From: Sinohyriopsis cumingii
Taxonomy: Eukaryota; Mollusca; Bivalvia; Unionida; Unionidae
Length of the DNA: 64,000 nucleotides
Assembly (NCBI GenBank): GCA_028554795.2
Contig: CM068825.1
Location: forward strand, 94,980,951-95,044,950
Direction of reading: 5' to 3'
Shown here piece by piece: positions 52,234-60,955 of the stretch. The first letter of the stretch is position 1, and every line of letters starts with the position of its first letter. The notes beneath the pieces are model-generated. The model ran no database searches. It was not told the DNA's origin and saw only the letters and a list, made by a program, of their open reading frames with translations. Made by a program: the position numbers and the translations under genes.

Positions 52234-53061
52234 TGTGCTGGTATTGGAAGCTTGCATTGTAATTATGAGTATGAAACAGATGTATGTGTGTTGGGATCAG
52301 AATACACACATTGCTACAACGTACAACAAATAATTATCTATTCATTTTGGTAGGTCAGAATCTTTGATATAAAGACTGTATATTCGGTATTTACATCAGG
52401 CCAACTGTTAGGCTCCAAGAATGCCATCTATAATTGCATGGCCTCTGTAAGACATGTGCTTAAATTTTGTTGATGATCAGTTGTATATCTCTCTGAAATA
52501 GTACTAAGGTCACTTCTTGTGAACTGAGCGAGGTACCAATCTTGAGAATGCGGAACATTTCATACCATGCCTACATCCAATACTTTGAAATGGAGCTATT
52601 CAGGATGACTAGTCTATCGACGTACTTTTCTTATTTCAAGAATTTTACTTTTCTTACGTCACATTTATTGTCATTCATTATTTGCATTATGTATACCGTA
52701 GACCTTATTGGTATGCTTCCTCTCTTTAAATACGTTTCACCCTGATTTCATGTTCAATATGTGAGAATTCCACGTGGTGTTTAAATCTAGTAACCATTAA
52801 TATGTTTAAGATTCATTCTAAAAAAAGGTAATGATATGGCTCTCATATTTCCGATGTAAGTGTACCATGTATTCACATTTTCTCTTCTAGGAATATCCAT
52901 TATTTTCTTTGAACTTTTGAAATATTTTCAATCTTCTATTCAAGTTAACTTTGACACAAGGAATATCTCCAAGGAATCTATTAATAGCTCCGTTTAAGTC
53001 GAATCGTAGGTTTAAAATCTGGCATTTTTAGGCATCTCGAATCCTCCACTCTCTCCCTCTC
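52234..53061. other. single-copy right flank, no feature seen
   Basis: AT-rich sequence after the duplication. No gene recognised. Confidence 0.5.
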
Positions 53062-53198
53062 CAGGGCCGGCGCCAGACTATCTGGCGCCCTAGGCAAGGT
53101 TAGATTCTGCCCCCCCACCCACCCACCCCCCGGAAAATATCAATTAAAAAATTTATAAACAATAATTTTTTAAAATTGCGCCCCCTGAAATCAGCGCT

Positions 53199-53230
<32 letters not shown>

Positions 53231-53241
53231 CGCCGGCCCTG
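53062..53241. mobile_element. hAT-type MITE (180 bp)
   Basis: Termini CAGGGCCGGCGC and GCGCCGGCCCTG are perfect 12-bp inverted repeats. It is flanked by a perfect 8-bp duplication TCCCTCTC at 53,054-53,061 and 53,242-53,249. A C-rich block near 53,110-53,133 mirrors the G-run of the 454-bp relative at 1,348-1,801. Confidence 0.92.
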
Positions 53242-53873
53242 TCCCTCTCTCACTCTCTTGAACGCTTGTCTGGTAAACGAACCAAGTGATCAAACAAAGG
53301 TAGTAATGGATAGCCGCTGTTAACTAATGCTTTGTCTAGATGTGCACGTGCAGCTTGTTGTCTCTATTTACATTTGGTCGATGCACTGTTTATAGCCTCA
53401 CCTAGTTTTTGCTGTAGATTAGAGGGACATAGACACAATTTTGATGGCGAAAACTCACGTCATTAGGTTAAGAAAAAAGTTACACCAGGGAATTTACGCA
53501 TTATGGAAACAGAACTATCCGTCAAACCTGATCATTTATCTTCGACAACGCTATCCAAATAAAAGCGTGCATGAGGCGGAGCTAATTATATCTGTGTACC
53601 AATAAGTATGTTTCAGAGGCAGGGACACATTCATCCCCAGAAAGAAATTAAAGAAACCGGGAATTAAAAATCCGCCATCCAAAAGCTGAATTGGATGTTG
53701 ATTCTGATATTTAGTCTTGACCCCCAATTAATTTACGTAATTGATTTATGTGTCATACGTAACTGGGTCCTTTCGTCCATTTATGAATACGGTTATAGTC
53801 ACCTGCGGAACCTCTAGTGCATAATCGATTAGATCAAAACGGAAGGTAGTTAAATGAAGCTTTAATCTCCAGT

Positions 53874-53907
<34 letters not shown>

Positions 53908-54211
53908 CTGTTTTAAGACCCTATAAGGTCGACATCAGTTCATTATTTGGGATCATATCGTTAATTCTCTCCCTTAATCTCATGTCATCATATTTTGTCG
54001 AAAAGTTCGTCGACATAAAATCGTGAAATCTTACTCCTACGGTTAGTCTTATATGGAACTATTACTAGATTCACGTGAATATAAATTTTAAATCTTTGAT
54101 AAGTCCATGGACTAAAATGTATATTCCTTCAAGAGAATATGTTTAAATATGTTTAATATGCATGATATGCTTACAGTGGAAATGTGAGAGCCGTTTCCAT
54201 TACCTTATTTA
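53242..54211. other. intergenic with GA microsatellite
   Basis: AT-rich, no gene recognised. A GA tract lies at 53,876-53,905. Confidence 0.6.
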
Positions 54212-54455
54212 CAGTGCCGGATTACCAAATAGGCAGAGTAGACACCGGCCTATGGGCCCATGCCTTTTAGGGGCCCCGCGACAACGGATATCATAAAATG
54301 TTAATTTGTGTAACATTAATAATTGTTAATAGTTGTTTTGTGTAATAGAATTGGTTTATTAAAATTGTTGCTTGGTAAAATTATAAACGTATTGCGTGGG
54401 GAGGGGGCAAGATTTCGGTTGCCTATGGGCCTCCACGTGGTTTAATCCTCCACTC
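54212..54455. mobile_element. hAT-type short element, second family (244 bp)
   Basis: The left end CAGTGCCGGATTA pairs with the right end TAATCCTCCACTC at 10 of 13 positions. Flanks CTTATTTA (54,204-54,211) and TTTATTTA (54,456-54,463) match at 7 of 8, consistent with an old 8-bp target duplication. A GGGGCCC-rich block follows the left end. No coding sequence. Confidence 0.65.
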
Positions 54456-54572
54456 TTTATTTAGAATACTTAAAATTCCCATTCACCTCCATCCTCAGCT
54501 CTGTCCTAACACTAATCCCTCGTAACTCTGAGGGTCAAGCGAGGCAGTTGCTTGTAAGTAGTGAATAGGGAT

Positions 54573-54835
54573 AGTATAGCGTCAATGGGACTTATCATTA
54601 AAAACACCCCTGGGAACATATAGCGTCAAGGGAAATTTAACATGGAGAAAAATCGTGGGAACATATAGCGTCAAGGGAATTTAACATAGAGAAAAATCGT
54701 GGGACGATATAGCCTCAAGAGGAATTGAACATGGGAATTGGGACTGTATAGCGTCAAAGGAATTTAAACAGGGTGGGACTGTATAGCGTCAAGGGAAATT
54801 GAACATGGGATTTTTTTTTAAAATTTTTTTTAAAA
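54573..54835. repeat. TATAGCGTCA tandem repeats, candidate left terminus of the virus-like element
   Basis: Six copies of TATAGCGTCA (one has TATAGCCTCA) start at 54,575, 54,619, 54,664, 54,708, 54,747 and 54,782, spaced 44, 45, 44, 39 and 35 bp, within longer imperfect units containing GGGAA..TTAACAT. The block separates AT-rich host-like DNA from the gene-dense element. Polinton ends begin with AG; AGTATAGCG at 54,573 would fit. The matching right end would lie outside the window, so this is inference. Confidence 0.5.
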
Positions 54836-54856
54836 AAGGGTAGGCAATGGAAAGGC

Positions 54857-54896
54857 TATCTCTTTTCGAGAAATATGGCTGGCCCTGAAAAGGGCC
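54857..54896 (-). terminator. histone-type mRNA 3' stem-loop and downstream element (basic protein gene)
   Basis: On the minus strand AAAGGCCCTTTTCAGGGCC (stem-loop 54,896-54,881) is followed by AGCCA and, about 14 nt on, CTCGAAAAGAGA. The 6-bp stem with TTTC-type loop and AAA/ACCCA-type flanks matches the metazoan replication-dependent histone consensus, and the purine-rich block matches the U7-binding downstream element. The stem starts 25 nt after the stop codon of the 77-codon gene. A 1-base departure from consensus occurs in the 3' flank (AGCCA instead of ACCCA). Confidence 0.88.
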
Positions 54897-54920
54897 TTTG
54901 GGTTTATGTTAATGTATTCA

Positions 54921-55154
54921 TTAACATAAAGGGCACCGCATTGGTCTTCTTCTTGTCCTTAGGCTGCGTCTCACTGTTGGTCCGTAAATCAGCACTCTTT
55001 TCAGGCATCCTTGTCTTTCGACGTAGATCCTACGTATCCACAGGCTGGTGTTTGTCCTGTGGACAACGGTCCATTTGGATCGGACATACATGAGCATGTC
55101 CGTCCGGAACATCAATGAAGACACAAGCGTAGAAGATTGCACATCCGTCCACAT
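54921..55154 (-). CDS. small basic protein, function unknown
   Basis: Frame of 77 codons. The start ATG at 55,154 lies in the context TTCAAGATG, the same as the polymerase gene, and 52 bp after a TATA box. The product is strongly basic, with Arg clusters toward the end (TVRRSLRTRRRPMRC) and no acidic region, signal peptide or membrane segment. It is not a core histone by sequence. Basic, small and S-phase-type processed, it could be a DNA-condensing virion core protein, as basic core peptides are in adenovirus-like viruses; that is inference. It is divergently paired with the 195-codon gene. A shorter alternative frame (MPEKSADLRTNSE, 35 codons, ending near 54,903) overlaps its end and is less convincing. 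Confidence 0.6.
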   Translation of the reverse strand: MWTDVQSSTLVSSLMFRTDMLMYVRSKWTVVHRTNTSLWIRRIYVERQGCLKRVLIYGPTVRRSLRTRRRPMRCPLC

Positions 55155-55373
55155 CTTGAAGCGACGAGAACAGGTGAATCAATGCACTGAACTGCGCTTA
55201 TTTATAGGTACAGGTAGGATTGAAACGGATTGAGTTCATTCACCAATCCGAACACGCGTTACAAAATTCAGTTAGCCCGCATCCAATCCGAAGAGAGCAG
55301 TCTGTGACGTCTGTTGGTCTATATAGATTCGCTAGCGCTTGTGCGCAGTCAATCTATGCGACAGTGATTCAAC
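55155..55373. promoter_or_regulatory. bidirectional promoter of the divergent pair
   Basis: A 219-bp gap between opposite start codons. The minus-strand TATA box TATAAATA lies at 55,206-55,199 and the plus-strand one, TATATAG, at 55,320-55,326. CCAAT boxes lie at 55,243-55,247 and 55,283-55,287, each followed by CCGAA. Compact divergent promoters with TATA and CCAAT boxes are typical of H2A-H2B pairs, which fits the histone-type 3' ends of both transcripts. Confidence 0.7.
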
Positions 55374-55961
55374 ATGACGGAAACTCAGAAAACGATCCAT
55401 TGGGCTGCACCAACAGGGGAGACTGCCCAAGGGAACCCGGACTTACTTTCAGAAGAGGTGAACTGGGATTTTGTGGATTTTCTCTCCTCGCAAGAATTAG
55501 TTCCGGAACCTGCGTTACCTTCTTCATTACCGCAAGTGGAGAATTTTAGACAGAGACAGAAAGAAGAATTGGAGAAATTTATACAACGACAAAAGGAAGC
55601 GGAACAAGCTTTTCTCCTACAGCAACAGCAGCAAGAAGAAGAGGTAAGAAAAAAACAACAGCAACAACAGCAAGAAGAAGTAGCAGCAGCAAAGAAACAA
55701 GAGGGTGAAAATCAAACGGTCACGGTACTGTTGGACATTTTAGCGGAGTTAAGGAGTCTGAAACAAATGTATCAGACTTCTTTATTACGACCGAAGAGAA
55801 TACGACCTTCCCGAGCTAAACACGTCAGCCCTGTGACTAAGCCTACTGTACCACCCTTAGTGATTTCAACCCAATCATTATCATCATCATCAACATTACG
55901 CAGTCCAGAAGTAGGCCTTGGCCGTGGCAAAGGCTTAAGGCAGTTAAAGTTGATTGCTTAA
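55374..55961 (+). CDS. glutamine-rich coiled-coil protein, function unknown
   Basis: Frame of 195 codons starting 54 bp after a TATA box. Residues 1-50 are acidic and polar. Residues 55-110 form a charged coiled coil with two Gln tracts (83-87, 95-100). Residues 115-135 are a leucine-rich helix (VTVLLDILAELRSLK). Residues 139-150 are basic (RPKRIRPSRAKH), a possible nuclear signal, followed by a Pro/Ser-rich end with GLGRGKGLRQLK. No enzyme motif. The stop codon is 26 nt before a histone-type stem-loop, and no polyadenylation signal is close. It could be a structural or scaffolding protein; I do not recognise a family. Confidence 0.75.
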   Translation: MTETQKTIHWAAPTGETAQGNPDLLSEEVNWDFVDFLSSQELVPEPALPSSLPQVENFRQRQKEELEKFIQRQKEAEQAFLLQQQQQEEEVRKKQQQQQQEEVAAAKKQEGENQTVTVLLDILAELRSLKQMYQTSLLRPKRIRPSRAKHVSPVTKPTVPPLVISTQSLSSSSTLRSPEVGLGRGKGLRQLKLIA

Positions 55962-55987
55962 ACTCACCCCTTCACCATGAAGAAAAA

Positions 55988-56025
55988 GGCCCTTTTCAGG
56001 GCCACCCACATTTCTCGAAAAGAAA
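55988..56025 (+). terminator. histone-type mRNA 3' stem-loop and downstream element (coiled-coil gene)
   Basis: AAAAAGGCCCTTTTCAGGGCC (stem-loop GGCCCTTTTCAGGGCC at 55,988-56,003) is followed by ACCCA, the exact histone 3' flank, and then CTCGAAAAGAAAT at 56,015-56,027. Every conserved position of the stem-loop-binding-protein site is met. The whole block is a near-perfect inverted copy of 54,857-54,900. Confidence 0.93.
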
Positions 56026-56027
56026 TA

Positions 56028-56250
56028 CAATTTCAATTTGCCAATAACTCAAAAAAAACCACCCATTTTACCCTTATAGTACGTGTCTGTGTATGAGTGC
56101 GTGAGTGTACGTTCTTATTTTAAAATCAAAACTCAAAGACACTTACCTTATATCATTAATTTATTCTTTTATCCATTTTTTACAATCCAATTCACAATTC
56201 ACAACACAACACTTTAATAAAAAGTTCATTGACTTCTTCTTTCTCCTTGT
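56028..56250. other. convergent intergenic region with polyadenylation signals
   Basis: Between the plus-strand coiled-coil gene and the minus-strand zinc-knuckle gene. AATAAA on the minus strand at 56,165-56,160 lies about 86 nt after the zinc-knuckle stop and would serve that gene. A plus-strand AATAAA lies at 56,216-56,221, about 210 nt past the histone-type end, and could act as a fallback signal. Confidence 0.55.
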
Positions 56251-56724
56251 TTAGTCTCTCTGTTTTTTAAATTTCTTCACTGTCTTTTCCTCATTATCTT
56301 CCCTTCTTCTTTTCTTCTTCTCCTGTTTCTTTGCCTCTTGTAAATAGAATTGTCTTCTTTCTTCCTCTTCTTCCTCTGAAGAATCCCTCTCTTCTTCCGA
56401 AGAATCCCTCTCTTCTTCTGAAGAATCCCTCTTTTCTTCTCACTCCTCTTGTTTCTTTTTTGGGCAATCTGGAGACCAATGTCCTTTTTCTTTACAATAA
56501 TAACAGGTATCTTGACTTTTGTCTTTTTTAGTCCCTGTTTTTGTTCTTTTTTGACGGTCTGGACACTCTGAAGACCAATGCCCTTTCTTCTGACAGATAT
56601 AGCAAGTATCTTGACTTTTATCTCGAAAGGAAGGAGAGTAGTCCGTAGGCTGGTCTGAAGAGAATTTTCTAATGACCCCTCGCAAAGTTCTGACGAAACG
56701 TTCCATCTGGTTAGTCTCTTCCAT
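56251..56724 (-). pseudogene. CCHC zinc-knuckle protein with acidic RDSSEEE tail, one in-frame stop
   Basis: The start is ATG at 56,724 (MEETNQMERFVRTLRG), 63 bp after a TATA box. Two retroviral-type knuckles follow: CYICQKKGHWSSEC and CYYCKEKGHWSPDC, both CX2CX4HX4C. A TGA at 56,442-56,440 then interrupts. The same frame continues past it with three RDSSEEE repeats, a poly-Glu stretch and a Lys/Arg-rich end, stopping with TAA at 56,253-56,251. The repeat regularity in this frame argues that the tail was coding, so the TGA is probably a lesion. Knuckles of this type bind single-stranded nucleic acid; a retroelement origin is possible. A parallel open frame over the same bases gives only low-complexity peptide. 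Confidence 0.7.
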
Positions 56725-56858
56725 CGTTGTGCTCGGCTTGAGAGTGAAATGAATAGTGAAAGGACAAGACACACACCCTTTTATATACGCTGGTCTGCTA
56801 TGACTATAAAGTAGCTCATGGTGTTTGAACTTGAGTCATTTGACTTTTTGCTTTCAAG
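56725..56858. promoter_or_regulatory. bidirectional promoter, zinc-knuckle gene and polymerase
   Basis: Minus-strand TATATAAAAG at 56,787-56,778 and plus-strand TATAAAG at 56,805-56,811 lie only 18 bp apart, 63 and 54 bp from their start codons. The two genes are thus divergent with overlapping promoter elements. Confidence 0.65.
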
Positions 56859-59800
56859 ATGAAACGATCTAATTCATTCGAGAAGAAAGAAGAAGAAGAA
56901 AGTAAGAGGCAGAAAAGTGATCTATCGCCTCGTACCAGGGCTGAAATCTTGGCACAAATTCATGCCAGTGATTTTGAAGAGGACATGAGTGAACCAGAAT
57001 CAGAACCCTCTAAACCAAGTTCACCACCCTTAGTCAACCCTGAAAAGTACTATTCCATTCGAGAGACGGAAAAGCGTTCCTCTAGAAAATTTAGAACCAC
57101 GGCTTACAAATACACAGTGAAGTTTAAAGATTTCAAGGCTGAAGTGCCGTTAGAGAAAGCAGAAGTGTTCATCACTGAGGTGTGGGATTCTTTGCTCACT
57201 GCACTCAAGCAACAATGTCAACCCAAAGAAGACGACCGCTTGAGACTTTCCATACAACACGACGGTTTGAAATCCCATGTTTGGATCGAGTTTAGCACCC
57301 CTGCAGAATTGACCGCTTCCAAAGTCATGGACAAGATTCAACACGTGCAACAATCTAATGACCAGTTTGACATCACCGATGGAAAAGCCACATTGGACAT
57401 GACCCACGTCTCTCCTCCTCAAGGGACCGGACGCAAAAAGATGTTATTGGTGAACGAGCTTCGCAGCATTAAGCGTAGCCGTGTCCAAATTCACAATCCT
57501 CATGACCAGATGTGTTTAGCCCGTGCCATCGTGGTGGGACGAACCTATGCCAACAAGAACGACACGGTAGAATGGAAAAGAGCCTGGAAAACTATTCAAC
57601 AATCGGACAGAGCCAAACAACGAAACGAAGCAGAACTCCTGTTGCAACAAGCTGGCCTGTCCAAAGATACACCCTGTGGCATTCCTGAGATGCAAAAATT
57701 GCAAGATGCCCTAGCTCCACGATACACCTTGAAAGTGCACCCTCAAGAAGTGCGCGGGCCTCTGTTGTTTCGAGGGCAAGATTTTAAGGACGGAAAATAC
57801 ATTCATGTTTATCATCACGATGACCATTTCGATACCATTACCAGTATCACCGGATTCCTGGGATACGGTTATTACTGTGAGAAATGTGACCATGGTTATA
57901 ATAATCGAGAGCAACACAAGCATTGTGGATTGAAATGCTCAGGATGTTTGGCCTCTTCACCCTGTCTGAGCGAAGAACCAGTGCCTTGTTCAACTTGTCT
58001 GTGCACGTTTGTCAGCCCTACCTGTTACCAACAACATCTGAAAACGCAAGGTTCACAGAAGAAATGTGCTTGTCAACTCCTGAGATTGTGCCCTACGTGT
58101 GAACAAGTCATATGTACCAATGCTGCCAAGGCACACGTATGTCGAGGAAAGAAAAAATGTCACATTTGTCACCACATTGTGGACTTGGAACACCAATGCT
58201 ACGTGCAAAAATACCAACCCCCACCAGAAAAAGAGGACGGTCACAAGAAGAAAGGCAATTTCATCTTTTTCGATTTCGAATGCATGCAAGAGACCGGCAT
58301 TCACATTCCTAATTTCTGCGTGGCTCATCGAGCGTGCGAGAAGTGCATTCAAGAACCTATCTTCAGTCATTGCCCTCACTGCAGCAAGATTCCTGGAGGA
58401 CGTGAAAAAATCTTTCGGGGACCGAACACGCTAGCCGATTTTGCCCAATGGGTCTTAGACCCGTCGACAAGACGTGGAGCCAAGAGGACATCGAACGTTA
58501 CGGAGATTGTCATCGTCATGCCACGGTGATGGCTCACAATTTTTCCGGATACGATCGACAGTTTCTTCTCAGATACTATACGGAACATGGCACCGAGCGT
58601 CCTAAAGTGACTTTGAACGGAGCCAAAATCATTTTCATGCAAGTGGGACAAGTACAGTTTAAAGATTCGATGAGCTATTTGGCCATGCCTTTGAGTCGAA
58701 TGCCTAAAACGTTTGGAATGACAGAAATGGCTAAAGGGTACTTTCCACACTTTTTCAATACGGAAGCCAATCAACACGCCGTTCTACCCCATTTACCTGA
58801 GGCTCACTATTACGACCCCGACAACATGCGTACCGAACAACGAGAAGCTTTCTACGCTTGGTACCAGGCTCACGCCTCGGACCCTTTCGACTTTCAGGAA
58901 GAAATGCTAAAGTATTGTCGTTCCGACGTGGACATTTTACGGCGTTGCTGTGGAAAATTTCGAGAACTGTTCATGGAACACGGAGGGGTCGATCCTTTGA
59001 AAGAAGCTTGCACCATTGCCAAAGCGTGTTCCTTAGTGTATCGACAACGATTCATGCCTGAAAACACCGTGGCTGTCATCAGTCCTCAAACGACCCACTT
59101 TGTCAAACGTCAATACTCGGTCAAAGCCCTACGTTGGTTACATTACTTGTGCGACAAGGAAGTCAAGTGGATTCAGCATGCCCGCAACGGAGGGGGCGAA
59201 AAGACCATCGGAACGTATTCGGTCGATGGCTGGGACTTAGAAAACCCCAAGATCGTGTACGAGTTTAACGGTTGCTTATTTCACGGATGTCCCGTCTGTT
59301 ACCCTGACCGTGGCACTAAAAATCAGTTTTTGCAACGAACCATGGAAGACTTGTACCAGGACACTTGTCAGCGTCGCCTAAAGTTAGAACAGCAAGGATA
59401 CCAAGTGGTGGAAATGTGGGAACACGAGTACGATCACCGTATGAAAACCGATCTCGAGTTTAAACGCCTCGTGGAAAGTTACCAGTTAATGGACCCGCTG
59501 AACCCGAGGAAAAGTTTGTAAGGAGGAAGAACCAATGCCACCTGTTTGCTGTACCAAGCCGACGAAGAGAAAGGAGAAGAAATCAAATACTTGGACGTGT
59601 GTTCGCTGTATCCCTACGTGTGCAAATATTGTCGCTTTCCTGTAGGGCACCCGCAATTGCTGACGGAACACATCGACCTGGTCAACATTCGACAATACGA
59701 AGGCTTGATCAAGTGCAAAGTTTTGCCTCCCACGAACCTATACCATCCCGTCTTACCTCACCATTGTCAAGGCAAACTGATGTTTCCCTTGTGCCGTACT

Positions 59801-60910
59801 TGTGCCGAAACGTGCAACCAAGACCAACCTTGTCAGCACAGCCAGGAAGAACGGGCCTTGACGGGAACCTGGGTCAGCGTAGAATTGTTCAAAGCTCTGG
59901 ACATGGGATACCAACTGTTAGAAGTGTACGAAATTTGCCACTTTCCCAAGACACAACAATACCGCAAGGGTGACCCTACTCAGAAAGGCATTTTCGCCGA
60001 CTACGTGGATGCCTTTTTGAAACTGAAGCAAGAAGCCAGCGGCTATCCTTCCTGGTGTCACACTCCCGAAGACCAAATAAAATTCAAAGAGAAATACTAC
60101 GAACAAGAAGGCATCACTTTAGACCACATCGAGAAAAACGAAGGCAGGCGATCGTTTGCCAAAGTGATGTTAAATTGCTTGTGGGGTAAAATGGCACAAC
60201 GACCGTGTTTACCCAAGACGGAATATTTGACAGAACCTTCCCGCTACTTCCAGATGATTCACGACAAAACCAAATACATGAAACACGTGGACGTCGTTCG
60301 AGAGAATTTGATCTTGGTCAATTACGAAGAAGATCTGGACTTTGTACAAGACGACCCTTTTGGAAATGTCATCATTGCGGCTTACGTGACAGCCCATGCT
60401 CGCTTAAAATTGTACGAAGCTTTAGAACTGTTAGAAGAACGCGTCCTGTACTTTGACACGGACAGTTGCATTTACATCCATCACCCGATTCAACATCACC
60501 CTGACATCGAAGGAGACCGTTTAGGAGCCTGGACAGACGAGCATCCCGACGACAAGATTCTAAGTTTCGTCAGTGGCGGTCCCAAAAATTACGGCTACGA
60601 ATACCGGGACAAACAAGGAGAAGTGCACACGACGTGCAAAGTGAAAGGACTGACTCTGAATTATCGTACCAGTCGTGTGGTCGACTTTGGGGTATTGAAA
60701 GAAGCCTTGCAATCGGGAGAGGATGGAAACTTTAAAGTGACCACCTATCAACCGAACAAGATTGTACGTTTACCCACTCACCACATCGTCAGTCGACCCT
60801 TGGAAAAAGTCTATCAAATTGTATACCAGAAGCGAGTTCGACTTCCCAATCATTTCACCTTACCGTACGGTCACGTCGGTATTGGTCTGTATATAAAAAA
60901 GGAACCCTAG
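56859..60910 (+). pseudogene. polB: family B DNA polymerase, Polinton/adintovirus type, two breaks
   Basis: Replicates the element, by family precedent with a protein primer. Frame 1 (56,859-58,529) has a charged N-terminus, a Cys/His-rich region (residues about 345-455) and Exo I (FFDFEC, near 472). Frame 2 (58,448-59,521) has Exo II (AHNFSGYD), a KGYFPHFFN block and Exo III (YCRSDVDIL). After an in-frame TAA at 59,519-59,521, frame 2 continues with GGRTNA, palm motif A (DVCSLYPYV), motif B (KVMLNCLWGKMAQR), motif C (YFDTDS) and KVKGLTLN, ending at 60,910. The frame changes near 58,450, between ADFAQWVLDP and the Exo II segment. All exonuclease and polymerase residues are kept, so decay is recent or the lesions are sequencing errors. 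About 1,350 codons in total. Start context TTCAAGATG. Confidence 0.93.
60890..60899 (+). promoter_or_regulatory. TATA box of the BIR gene
   Basis: TATATAAAAA lies 66 bp before the BIR start codon and overlaps the last codons of the polymerase frame, so promoter and coding sequence share bases. Confidence 0.65.
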
Positions 60911-60955
60911 GCAAGATCGATAGTTCATTGTGACTACCAAGACCGAGCGAACAAG

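Noticed and set aside
54573..54835. Promoter array (repeated TATA boxes)
   Set aside because: The TATAG motifs are regularly spaced within longer repeat units and no gene follows in either direction at a suitable distance; a terminal repeat is more likely.
54875..55233. Plus-strand open frames of 72 and 61 codons
   Set aside because: They lie antisense to the 77-codon gene, which has the TATA box, start context and 3' signal.
54921..55961. The divergent pair as true H2A/H2B or other histone genes
   Set aside because: Layout and 3' ends are histone-like, but neither product has a histone fold sequence; the GRGKG near the end of the coiled-coil protein is too short to mean anything.
56277..56774. 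165-codon minus-strand frame over the zinc-knuckle gene
   Set aside because: Low-complexity Lys/Arg peptide from another frame; the zinc knuckles and RDSSEEE repeats lie in the chosen frame.
58430..58460. Programmed frameshift or intron in the polymerase
   Set aside because: No slippery heptamer with downstream structure and no GT-AG pair that would join the frames was seen; a single-base lesion is simpler given similar lesions in other genes.
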